Shown here one piece after another: positions 19,435 through 31,140 of a stretch of DNA of 64,000 nucleotides. Both the position numbers and the translations under genes were made by a program. The stretch is taken from NCBI GenBank assembly GCA_030280995.1, contig JASXTE010000002.1, positions 23,132,183-23,196,182 on the forward strand, given 5' to 3'. The notes beneath the pieces were generated by a model. The model was not told where the DNA came from. It worked only from the letters and a program-made list of their open reading frames with translations, and searched no databases. Every line of letters starts with the position of its first letter. The first letter of the stretch is position 1. The stretch is from Hemileia vastatrix (taxonomy: Eukaryota > Basidiomycota > Pucciniomycetes > Pucciniales > Zaghouaniaceae).

Positions 19435-20609
19435 TGTCAGTGTATCTAGTATATAAGTATGATTTAATAGTATTTATTAATTGTCCTACTACTTAAAAAT
19501 AAATGATTTAGTGATTAAACCTCAGGGGAAGACTAATAAAATAGTTATACTCAAATAAAACTCACAATACTTGGATTTAAATGTGTGCTAGTGATGGAAA
19601 ATAGATAAATATAATATAGTTATAGCTTATATAAAGATAATACTAATTTATTATGGCTTTATAATATATCTTTGAATAATAATAATTGTGCTATAATGTT
19701 TATTTTAATTGTAGTAAGTAATTGATGTCTAATAACCGTCAAAATCCTCCCTTACTTATACTAAAATCCACTGAAGTGCACAGACCTTCAATCCAGATGA
19801 TGTCACTGCTATCCCCGGCAATTATAGCACTGTGCGGGCCCATCACCTCCCCATGGCGTCCACTTCAAGCAGATTCAACACCCAGACCTCCAGTAAAGAC
19901 CCTCCATCACAATTAATGATAACACAGACCCATACCAATAATAGAAAATCCAGATAAAAGCGGATACCATATAGAAACAGGTAAAATAACTTATCCAAAG
20001 TGAATATAATGAAACCCAAAGCATATAAAGGAAATAAATGAAATTTACAAGCCCCCAATAACATCTCCAAGCATCCATATTAACCCAGCAATGACCTCCC
20101 AACCCATAAATCCGTGAATATCCATCCAAGGAAGCAGATTAGGTTGGCCAAACTGAGTGTATGCGCCTGAAATAGATGTTTATGCTTCTGTAGGCGTTGT
20201 GAGTCCACTGGATACGTCCATATGATTAGAAGTAAGCTGAAAACAAAGGTTATAGGCTATTAAGAGGCTAAAACCTACTTATATACCTAAGTATACATAA
20301 TATACTGCATGTTTCACTGAATATGAGATTTATGTATACATATAAGCTTATGTATGTCAATAATTACTTAATATCACTTAAGATAAGTATATTATGACTC
20401 CATTAAAACCTTAATAATTATTCTTAGGCTATGAATAAGCTATTTAAACTACTATAATTTATATAATAGAGTAATAATTATATATATATGTAATATAATC
20501 ATATATATTATTGTTTTAACCTTACTTTTAAGATATAAACTTAATGTACTTAAGGTTATCTTATTTTAAGTATAAGAAATACTCAGTCCTAGGGATATCT
20601 AGGCTGACA
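19435..20609 (-). repeat. 5' LTR of B1 (1,175 bp)
   Basis: Same TG..CA ends as the 3' LTR and followed on the right by TCAAG (20610-20614). On the minus strand the element continues from here into the primer-site-like sequence and gag. Confidence 0.9.
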
Positions 20610-22632
20610 TCAAGTCTATTTCAACTCCTGAAGCCTTGATTGTACCAAGCAAAACTTGACATCTTTCATCATTTTTAATTTGTCCAGATTTCCATCCCTT
20701 TTTTTCATTCTCAACTTTCCTACAAGCTCTGTGTAGCTAATTCCATGGTAATCTAAAGCCTTTTTTATACTGTTTCAATGGATAAAATATTGAAATGTTG
20801 TTTAAACTAAAAATAAGTTATTGAGATAATTAATAGAATTACTTACATTTCCAAAAAGTCTGCATATTCTGAAAATACTACAGCCTTGGAACAAATTATC
20901 CCCCATTCTCCCCTTAAGAAAATTTCTAAATGAATGATTAGATGTATAATCTTTGCTGAATGTTTCTGTGTGAAAGGAAATTCTGGAGTTTTATATGGGT
21001 TTTCGTAGACAGGGTGGTTACAAATTGCCGTAAAATTGGCAGTTCTTGGAGAAACTCAGCTGAGTCCCAAGAGAGTTTGGTGTTTCAAGAAGGCTGATAA
21101 TACTCAGAAAAACGTTCTTGAAGCTTTGTAAGTTTTGAGTGCCAAGGTTCTGATAATTCTACAGATATTCCTTGCTTAAATTTTGAGGAAGTGATAAGAT
21201 TGCTTCTTTTGTCCTACACAGGCATATGACACTCATTAGAGTATTTATTGATTTTATTGAGCTAGAGATTTCTCTGTTTAAGCCATTTATAAGAAAATTA
21301 ATCCACAACCATTTTTCTTGCCATCTTTCGATTCTGAGGAATGATATAAGGCTTTGAAGATCATTTTTCCGGTTCTGAAGTGGTGTCCCTGTCAAGCATA
21401 GTCAATACTCCGCCTCCAAGGCCAATATATTCTGATTCTTGTGCAACTGGAGATTTTTGATTAAACTTTTAAATTCTTTTAAGCATTTCATCAGCTTTTA
21501 TAATATTATGTTCAAAAATTTTAGTAATTAAAATGAATGCTTTCTGAGCCTCATCTAAAACTATTCTGTACCAAATGAGTTTATGAGTTACTGGCGGAAT
21601 AGGTTGAGGAGTTTTCTTTGAAGAAGATGGAATTTCTATCTCATAGGTAGTCAAAACAACTAGTTGGTTCTGAACCTCCTCAAAATTAATTTTCTTTGAA
21701 TCCTTCCCATAAATAACCTTGAAAGGTAGTGCATTATCTTCAAAGTGAATTCTTATTTCATTGACCCAGTTTGATAATGTTGCAAGTGGGAAAATAATGA
21801 GAGTTGCTGATGTCCTATCTTTCTCTTGTCCACCACCCAAGAGTTAGAATTGTCTGTCTTCACTTTGAGTTTCAGTAACTAGGCCAAGAGTTGAGAGGGT
21901 CTACCCAAGCCCATATCATCAGCTAGAATTGAACCAATTCCTGCAGAGGATAACTATTCTTCAAAAAATTGTTCATAATAATTATTAAAACCTACTCAGC
22001 CAGCTGTTGTGTGCATGCCTCTACAGGTTTTTTAACTTTTTGGATAAGTTATTTTCATTGTCTACCATAAAATTGATAGCTTGAATCTGATGCGTTTTCA
22101 GAGTTGTTTTGATACCACGTATAGATAGATTTGCCATTTGATTATCCCTTGCCCCAGAAATTTCAGAAAATGTGTGAATACAAGAATGAGGAATATTGAA
22201 GAAGACAGTTTGATTGTAGTGTGGAATCGGTATCAAATCAATTTGAGCATTTAGAAATACTTCTTTAGCCTGACTAATAGAATCAGTCAAACAAAAAAGG
22301 AGGCCACAAATTCTATACTGCCTGTTTAAAAGTAGAACCAAGTAAGAGCAAAAATAATAAGGTATTTGGGGATTTAAAGCCCTTTCCTCAGTTAAAATTT
22401 GAGATCCAGATCCAATTTCTCCAAGTAGTTGTCCAATTTGGCTGCTCAGTTTGTTAGAAAGATCACCAATAGTTTTTGCTTCTCCATTTTTGAATAATCC
22501 AAAAACATGAACTAAAGATCTTCCTTGTTGCATAATAACTGGAGTGGATGCTTCATCAAAAACAGATCTTTCTTTTGGAAAAATATGTTTAAAATTTAAA
22601 GAGAATTGTCCAATGCATCTTAAATTTGACAT
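20610..22632 (-). pseudogene. SNF2-family helicase pseudogene, 5' and central part
   Basis: Reading on the minus strand from the Met of MSNLRCIGQF (22630-22632): an N-terminal domain, then TLKTHQIQAINFMVDNEN (Q-motif region), P-loop GIGSILADDMGLG (about 21890-21935), IIFPLATLSNWVNEI (motif Ia), LIWYRIVLDEAQ (motif II, DEAQ for DEAH) and MTGTPLQNRKNDLQSLISFL (motif III, 21332-21395). Traces of the C-terminal helicase domain run down to VLLGTIKASGVEIDL at the B1 insertion. The family is RAD5/RAD16/HLTF-like by motif style, and the product would be a nuclear DNA-translocating ATPase. A 1-base loss in the GKT codons shifts the frame, a TAA follows ..DRQF, and further stops lie at 21100-21000. B1 then splits motif V. 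The RING finger typical of RAD5/RAD16 is not visible in what remains. Confidence 0.78.
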
Positions 22633-23531
22633 TGTAATTAAATGAATTTTATAATGATGTTGGCAGTTTAAAGAAAGAGACAGAGAGAGAAAAGTTTTGA
22701 AAGAGAATAATGTAGAGAATATATATAATATTGGATGAATATTCAAAATTGAATTTTTCATGTATGTTAATAATAAATTTTGACTCACATTTTAATAATA
22801 ACTAAATACAGATAAATAATTAAAAAAAGTGAATTATTTGAGAGCCTAAGTTTTGTGCCAATATATTAAAATTAGTTTCTTTAATAGTGTAAATTTTTAA
22901 AAAATACATTACTATTTTTTCCCCTTATAATATATATATATATATATATTCTTGTACATTAAATTTTTTGAACATTGTCTTATACTTTTTTATTCCAAGG
23001 AACAATGAGAAATTTCTATTGATAATGGCTCAATATCAACTTTTGTCTAGAAAATCTAAAATTATGTGGAAATATTTTAACTGAGTTATATTTTTATTGA
23101 TAAAATTTTTAAAAAGGACTTAAATAGTATTCTTTTTTATATATTTGGGGAAATAAAATTGATAATTGAAATAATATTCCAGACCTAGTATACTATGTGT
23201 CATTTAAGATATTCTTACTAATATCAAACCTGACCTCCCAACATTAAATGGATCTAGATATAAAATTGAATATTATGGTATGTTAAGAGTTGTGGCTCAA
23301 CCATTGCTCAAATTTGGTCCAACTGATGCTCAACTTAAATCCAAAGCTGTGCTTAAGAAGGGATAAATTGAGGCCCAATTTAGGGCCTACTTCTTTTTAA
23401 AAAAATTTTCATATAATTTAAAAAAAGTTCCCTAATTCTTTCAAAAAATCTCCCCAACAATTTCCCAACCTCTTCCTGAAAGTTTTAAAGAGAGGGAACT
23501 TCTAGAAGTTCACCCCCTTATTTCCCGTGGT
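22633..23531. other. AT-rich intergenic stretch, no gene recognised
   Basis: It contains a purine repeat just upstream of the SNF2 start (about 22673-22692), a (TA)n microsatellite at about 22931-22950, and unassigned sequence up to the truncated end of B2. I see no supported coding region. Confidence 0.5.
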
Positions 23532-26500
23532 GAGATACTCAACTCCCTTTTCTTTAGTAAGGTGTCTCTTTTTAATTATCTTTTCAATTTCTGCCTTTTT
23601 AAGTATTTGTTCAGGTTTCTGTTTATGCCTTCCTGATCTTCTTAGAAATAGAGCAGTATCATTAGAATTGTATGGATTTTTAATAGAAATAGGAAATACT
23701 GGATGTTTTCTATTGTATGGTGCATATAGAATAACTTCAACAGCATTGTTACCAACCATCTTTTTAACTACAAATGGTCCAATGAATGGATCCTTTAATT
23801 GAACATTACCATTTAAATTGAAATTTAGTGTAGAAATAAGGACTTCATCACCCTCTTTGAAAATTTGTTTTTTATGGGTTTTATCCCATCTTTTCTTCTC
23901 ATACTCAAATGACTTATTTATACATTCTTGAGCATGCTTTCTGCATAATTCTTGCATCTGAAGGAAAGATTTTTTACCTCAATGGATATCCAATCTAGGT
24001 AATTTATTAAGAGTTTTAGCAGGGGTATTAGTTGAATAACCCAACCATAACTAAAATGGCTTTTTGCTAGTGACAGAATGTACTGTACTATTGTATGCAA
24101 ATTTTAAACTTGGGATAAGGGTTACCCAATCATGCGTGAATTTGTCATTGCCTTTAAAGTCGAAACCAAAAGCACAATATTTTCTTATCATATCTTCTAA
24201 ATTTTGTATCATTCTTTCTGCTAGCCCATAAGTTTGTAGATGGTGTGTTGTAGAAAGTTTTAACTGACACCATGAAACATCCATAAGTGATTTCCAGAAC
24301 TCAGAAGTAAATTTAGGATCTCTTTTTGAGACTATTGATTTGGGAAAACCTGCTATATTTAAAATTTGTGTCCACCATAAAAAAGCTAAGTCCTTTGCAG
24401 AAACCTCTTTTTGGGTAGGAATAAATTAACACATTTTTGTAAATCTATCTACAATTACCCAGCAGGAGTTATAACTCTACTTCCCTGCTATTGGCAAACC
24501 TGTTAGAAAGTCCATTTAAACTATTTCTTATGGAGCTTTTGGTTGCTCAAGTTTTTGTAATAAACCAGCTCTTTTGCCCATTCTCTTTTAGATTTTTGAC
24601 AAGAATTACATGTCTTAAAATATTTTTGAACATCATCAGACATGTTAATCCACCAAGCTGTATTTTTTACTCTGGTTAATGTTTTATGGAAGTCAAAATG
24701 ACCTGCTAATATATCATCTTGACATATGCTTAACGTTAACTCCTTCATTGAAGGGGAAATTACAATTACATTGCTCAATTTCTTACTGTAAAATATAAAA
24801 CCATCCTCAATGGAAAATTTTCCTTTTTCTAATGCTTCTTTATACTTTTGTGGTTATGTTTTTATTAAAACACTCATTGAAGAATTAGATGGATCATTTA
24901 AAATTGTAGTAAGTTTACTCAAGTCAGGATCTGAAGCCTAATTATCAAGAATTGATTGCATAAATTCATCCTCAAGATCTACAATATAAATACCATAAAT
25001 GTTAATAATCTCTGTTTCAGGAACAAATGCAGGATTATCATCATTATTGGGTAGAGGTACTCTAGATAACAGATCTACATTAGAGTGTAAGGTTCCTGCT
25101 TTATGTGTAAAAGTCATCTGTCCTCTGTATTCTTGAACAGCTAATTGCCATTTAAACATATTTTTATTAGAAGTTTTCATGTTTAAGAGTGACTTAAATG
25201 CAATACAGACAGTTATTAACTCAAATTTTTGGTCTTCAAGATAATAATGTAGCTTCTCAAGAGCCCATAATACTGCCAAACATTCAAGTTGAGTAGCACC
25301 ATCTTTCAATTCACTACTTCTTAGAGTACGTTAAATATAGCAAATAACTACTTCTGACATTTTCCCTTCAATAAGTTGTTTTTGATGCAAAGAAGCACCC
25401 AGAACAATAAACCTTGCATCTGTATACATTACAAAAGGCAATTTGAAATCTGGTAATTCCAAGATAGGAGCTGTAATAAAACATTTTTTCAACTTATCAA
25501 AAGCCTGTTGTATTTCATTCTTCCAAATGAAAGCTTCTGATTTCTTTATCAGTGTGGTCAATGGTGCAGCAATTAATTGGTAGTTATTCATATATTGTCA
25601 ATAATAACCACACATACCATGAAAAGATTGTACATCCTTTACATTTTGAGGAATTCCAATATTCTTGATTGAAGCCACCTTATTTTGGTCTACACATATT
25701 TGTAAGCAAGATACAATATGACCAAGCACTTTTAAAGACTCAACCCAAATTTACATTTTTTCAATGCAAGGGTCATTTTTATTTCATCCATTTTCTGAAA
25801 TACCTTCTTTAAATGGACTAAGTGTTCATCATATGTCTTAGAGAACACTATAATGTCATCAATGTATACCATTAACCATCCCTCAATCATTTTATTAAGG
25901 AATGATGTATCTATTAACTTCTGAAATACTGTCAGAGCATTTTTTGGTCCAAATGCCATCCTGACATATTCATATATTCCCATATGTGTTGTTATTAACA
26001 AAAATTTCTGTGAATTCTTTTCTACAGGAATCTGATGGTACCCTTTATTTCCATCTAGGCAACTTTTATACTTAGCACCTTTAAGGGTAGCATGTATAGA
26101 GGCAATTCTTGAAGAGGGGTAAATATCATCTACTGTAAATGTATTTAATGCTCTATAATTGCAGCACAGTCTTGCTTTATCTTTTTCATAAGAAATTAGC
26201 ACTGGTTATATTCCACAATATTTTAATTTAGTTTCAATCTTTTCAAGAATTTTCATTTTTAATAACATCTTAATATTATCCTCTATGTGTTTCCTATTCA
26301 TTGGTAAAGCAGGGTATGGTTTCTTTTTAAGACTAGCAGAAATATTATCTATATCACAGGTTAAAATAATTTTCATCTCATGATCTTTTACAAGTCCAAG
26401 TTCATTGGTCCAATGTGAAAAGCCATTGGAAATGCTTTAATTAAGTCCAAAATATTTGTTTTCACAACTTTAGTTATCAGAGTTCCAAATGATGCTTTTA

Positions 26501-27265
26501 TAATTTTTGTTTCCAGAAGTTCCATTTTATTGGATTATCTTCCTTTGAATGGAATATTTATTTCTGACTCAATGTGTAAGACTGTGTTAAAAGAATATAT
26601 TTTAAATTTCCTTTTACCATTTATGCCAATTGTAAAATTATTATTAGCAGGGTCTAATTTCACACAAAACTTAGTCAGAATGTCATTCCCAATGATAAAA
26701 CAGTTACTACAGTTGGTATTATCCTTTACTACAAAGTCAAAAGTTACTCCAACATAACCATGTTGATGTTTAAAGAAAACAGAAGCTTTGTTTTTACCAA
26801 TGGGGTGTAGTACTGATCCAAAACCTCTCCAATTTTTACTTTGAAAGGGGTTCAAGCTTTGACTTATACTCACTATCAATTTTCTATAATGTATTTGTTG
26901 AAACAACAGAACCAGCAGCTCCTGTGTCCAATACTTTATTTTGATTTTCTCTAGAAATGATAGCTGGAACTGTGATAGGTGTAATATTTAATTTATCAGC
27001 TTGTATATCCTTAATGATTTCAGCATCCTCAAAATTCATTAATGATTCATTTGAGTCCATATTTAATATTAGAATTTCAAAGATGGACAAATCATCTTCC
27101 AACATACAGACTTCATTTTCATCACTATATGAGAAATTACTGTCATAATCACTTGAATCTTTACTTTTTTCTGTTTCATTTTCAGATTCATGCTGATTTT
27201 CAACAATATTTATATTCTTCTCACTTTTGTGACCTTTAAGCCAAGGTTTATTACACTTATAACAA
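23532..27265 (-). pseudogene. pol: B2 pol (decayed, 3' truncated)
   Basis: Protease fragment with KVLDTGAAGSVVS (26884-27105) keeps DTG, unlike B1. RT fragment 25732-26202 keeps CLDGNKGYHQIPVEKN and MVYIDDIIVFSKT. RNase H is split over 25331-25591 and 24938-25309. Integrase is split over 24521-24778 (H2C2 with CNSCQKSK), 24051-24284, 23918-24100 and 23502-23957. At least eight frame interruptions are visible. The end is replaced by unrelated sequence at about 23532. Confidence 0.8.
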
Positions 27266-29292
27266 GTATTAGTTTCATACTTTTAAGGTACTACAGGTGC
27301 AGTAGGCTCTTTCTGCCTCTCCTGAAGTGTTTTTGAATTCTGATTTTTCACAGGTTCATTATTTTGTTTATAAGTGGTGTACCTTGCTTCATACTTATGG
27401 TTTAATAATATTTCATTACAAATATTAATAAATTCAGAATATTCATTAACTATTATTTTTATAGCTACAACAATGTCTCTGACGGATATAGGTAATTTAT
27501 ATATTATCTTATCTTTCCATAATTTAAAATCCATGTTTGGCTCAATGGCTTTTAATATTTTATTTAAATTCATTAAAAATACCATAGGTTTGTCACCATT
27601 CAACGGATTATACCTAGTTTTCTCATATAATCTTTGTTTAGTGAGCATGAATTTAGAACCTCCAAATTGTTTTTTAATTAGTTGTTTCCATTCAGCCCAA
27701 GATTAATCTTTACCATCACTCAAAACAGCTTCAAACCATAAGAAAGCAACATCTTTTAATAAAGAGATCAATTTTGATGTTATTTCTTCATCTGGTAACT
27801 TATATGAGAATTTTAAATTGTCAATTCTTTGAATAAAATTTTGCAAATCAGGGCTGGCTTCCCCATCATAAGTTGGGTACTGTTCTATCTTAGGCCAGTT
27901 TTTCTGATTTGATTTTGTTTCAATAATCTTAGATAAATTCAATAACCCATTTACTCTGGATAAATGGTCTTGTATCTCCTCTTGCATGGATTTGTGACTT
28001 ACATTTGTATTTTCAGACTTGACACTACCGCCAGATGGTTTTACTTGTGGTGGTATGGGAAATGATTGAGATTCATTTTTGCCAATGAAAGGATTATTAT
28101 TATACTTTGTACACTTATTATTATCCTGATTCTTTAGTAGATTAGCAGTTTCAATCTCAACTTTAGTTAATATTTTTAACAGATCAGAGACACTTATATT
28201 TGTTTGTGCAAAAGATAACTTAGTTCTTGATTCAGATTTTAAAAAATGTGCTTCATACAATTTTTAAAACTCACAGAATTTGTTTGAAAGTTCACTATAT
28301 TTATTACTTAAAGAATAATATTTAAGAGTTAGAGCCAAGTGTTCATTCTCTAATTCTTTATTTCTTGTTGCCAGTTGAGAAATTTTCAATCTCAAGGATG
28401 AAATTGTATCAATTGTGAGCTTAATTGTCTGTTCCTCACACTTAGTCATTCTATTCCATAATGCTGAAAAAATTCTATGGACAGTTGTGTTAATATTAAA
28501 ATACTCCATGTCTTCCTTCTCAATGATTTAACTTTTTTGAGAACTTCTCTTCTCACTAGTAAGAGGTGGAAACTGAGGATTAACTGTATTATTATTATAA
28601 ATAGTACTTTTATTATTAACAAAAGATAAATCAGGTGTATCTACATCCAAACCTAATTGTCTTAAGTCCTGCTCAATTTTCTGTACAGATTTTACATCAA
28701 TAACATTACCTATATTTTAATCATCAGTATTGTGTTCAATCTGAGAGGGTAATCTACTTACCATGGGATAGGAGCAAGCCCTGACTTTTGGCGCTTTTGC
28801 TTTCCTTTGAAGGGGTCAGCTGAGGCAGTCTGATGAGGGGGTGGATCCCTGTTGCAATTGTGGCTTGACCACTGCTGATGGAACCAATCCCACTTCCATT
28901 TTTCTACCAGGATTTTCTCCTGGGAATGATGTTACCCTTCTTAGGTACGGGGCTGTTGGCTTGTCTGCCCTACCTTTAACTCTTCCAAGGTTTGATTCAT
29001 TTGTTGGAACCCCACCTTGAAGTTGTTTTTGCAACTGCTCTACCTCCTTTAGCATGGTAGACTTTGATTCCTCTTTTTTCAGAACCTGCCTGGCCATATG
29101 GAACAGTTCCTTCAAAGTAGGTGAAGTCTTTTTAATTTTTATCTTTTTTTAGAAGGGTGTCCTTTTCCTCTATACTCATAGACTCTGGTTGTGGGTAGGA
29201 TTGACCCTCCATGGTGATGTCCTGGACCAATGTTTTTAGCTTTAGACCTGGTGTTATAAGCAGGTTTTTCACTTACATTGTCTTGTGTAGCA
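27266..29292 (-). pseudogene. gag: B2 gag (decayed)
   Basis: Fragments in several frames correspond to B3 gag: a Pro/Ser-rich N-terminal part (28816-29115), coiled coil (28264-28509), a linker plus capsid start NWPKIEQYPTYDGEASPD (27703-28260), and the later capsid part (27283-27648, PNMDFKLWKDKIIYKL). The initiator Met region near 29292 is altered (MNATQDNV.. for MSAPQDSV..). Confidence 0.72.
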
Positions 29293-29805
29293 TTAATTGT
29301 GTCTTAAATATCAATTTTTCATGTCTATAAAAAGGGAAAACCTATATGTTAATTAGTAGACAAAAATATTAGCAATACAATTGCTAATAAAAGCACTGGA
29401 GCTTACTCTGAAGTTATATCTTTATTTATTTAAATAAAATATAAGAAAAATTCGAAAAAATCTGTTAAAAATAATATAATAATTTTAACTAGAATTACAT
29501 AAGTTTGAATAATTAGCTTATTAAGCTTTAACCAAATACCAATTTAATTGGGTGTTATATTGGTGACCAAATACCAAGTGAAATTAGGTTTATATTGGGT
29601 AATATTACTACTTTAAATACCTAATTTTTATTATAAAAAATTAGTAAAATTATTATAAGGCTTCTTTTCCGTAATCACTGCGTTATGATCACCCACTTAT
29701 GTGCTGCAGACCCAAATATTTAGTTTTTTGAGATATACTAGAGTAAAAATCATGTCCTAAGGCTTATACTAAATAATAAGTAATAATTAAGGAAAGACCC
29801 CCAAT

Positions 29806-30983
29806 TGTCAGTGTGTGCTAGTATCTCAGTATAATTTAATAGTAAATATTAGTGGTACAACAACTTATTGATAAATGATTTAGTGATTAAAACTCAGGTG
29901 GAGACTAATAAAAAAGTTATTCTCAATATAAACTCACAATACTTGGATTTTATGCATGCTAGTGGTTGAAAATAGATCAATAAAATATAGTCATAGCTTA
30001 TATAAAGATAATATTAATTTATAATGGCTTTATAATATATCTTTGAATAATAATAATTGTTTTATAATGTTTTTTTGAATTTTAGTAAGTAAGTGATGTC
30101 TAATAACCATCAAATCCTCCCTTACTTATACCAAAATACACTGTAGTGCACAGACCTTCAATCCAGATGATGTCACTGCTATCCATGGCAATTACAGCAC
30201 TGTGAGGGCCCATCAACTCCCCATGGCGTCCACTTCAAGAAGATTCAACACCCAAACCTCCAGTAAGGACCCTCCATCACAATTACTGATACCACAGACC
30301 CATACCATAAATAGAATAAACAGATAAAAGTGCATACCACAAAAAAAAACAGGAGAAATAACTCATCCAAAGAGTATATAATGAAACCCAAAGCATTTAA
30401 AGGAGCCAAATTAACTTTCCAAGCCCCCAATAACATCCCCAAGCATCAATATCAACCCAGTAATCACATCCCAACCCATAAATCTGTGAAAATCCATCCA
30501 AGGAAGCAGATTAAGTTGTCCAAACTGGATATATGCGCCTGAAATAGGTGTATATGCTTGTGTAGGTGTTGTGAGTCCACTGAATACGTCCTTATTACCT
30601 AAAGTAAGCAGAAAAATAAAGGTCAGAGGCTATTAAGAGGTTAAAACCCACTTATAGACCTAAATATACATAATATAACTACATATTTCACTGAATATGA
30701 GGTTTGTGTATACATATAAGCTTATGCATGTCTATAATTACTTAATATCACTTAAGATAAGTATATTATAACTTCATTAACACCTTAATAAGTATTATTA
30801 GGCTATGGATAAGCTATTTAAACTACTATAACTCATATAATAATGTAATAATAATATATATATGTATTATAACCATATATATAAGTATTTTAACCTGATT
30901 TTTAAGTAATAAGCTTAATGTAATTAAGGTTAAATTATTTTAAACATAAGAATGACACAGTCCTGGAGATACCTAGGCTTTCA
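29806..30983 (-). repeat. 5' LTR of B2
   Basis: Begins TGTCAGTGTGTG and ends near CCTAGGCTTTCA, a degraded form of the family end AGGCTGACA. A primer-site-like TGGGGGTCTTTCC lies just inside (29791-29803, minus strand). Confidence 0.82.
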
Positions 30984-31100
30984 AATTCCCACTCTTTTCC
31001 CTTTGAAATATTCCTTTTTTCTCACCTCATCTTTATCCCCACCTTTTTCACTCCCTTCTTCACTATTTTCAATCCCACTCCACATTTTCCTCTCCCTCTC

Positions 31101-31140
31101 CACCCCTCTCCACCCCTCTCCACCCCTCTCCACCCCTCTC
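31101..31140 (+). repeat. 10-bp tandem repeat (CACCCCTCTC)x4
   Basis: Four exact units in a row within a longer CT-rich tract; flanking sequence is similar but irregular. Confidence 0.85.

Larger units (their letters stand above)
11161..20609 (-). mobile_element. Ty3/Gypsy chromovirus B1, full-length but decayed
   Basis: Two LTRs (11161-12337 and 19435-20609) flank gag-pol on the minus strand, with TCAAG duplicated on both sides. Purine tract GTGAGAGGGAG abuts the 3' LTR, and a primer-site-like TGGAGGTCTTTCC lies 2 nt inside the 5' LTR. The LTRs differ at many positions (roughly 94% alike by eye), so the insertion is not new. Coding parts carry stops, frameshifts and catalytic substitutions. 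It interrupts the SNF2 pseudogene. A 633-bp tandem duplication affects the 3' end. Confidence 0.93.
23532..30983 (-). mobile_element. Ty3/Gypsy chromovirus B2, truncated and heavily decayed
   Basis: Same family and orientation as B1. The 5' LTR (29806-30983) and internal region are present, but homology stops at about 23532 inside the chromodomain coding part, so the last part of pol, the purine tract and the 3' LTR are missing. Numerous stops and frameshifts are scattered through gag and pol. No target duplication can be tested. Confidence 0.88.
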
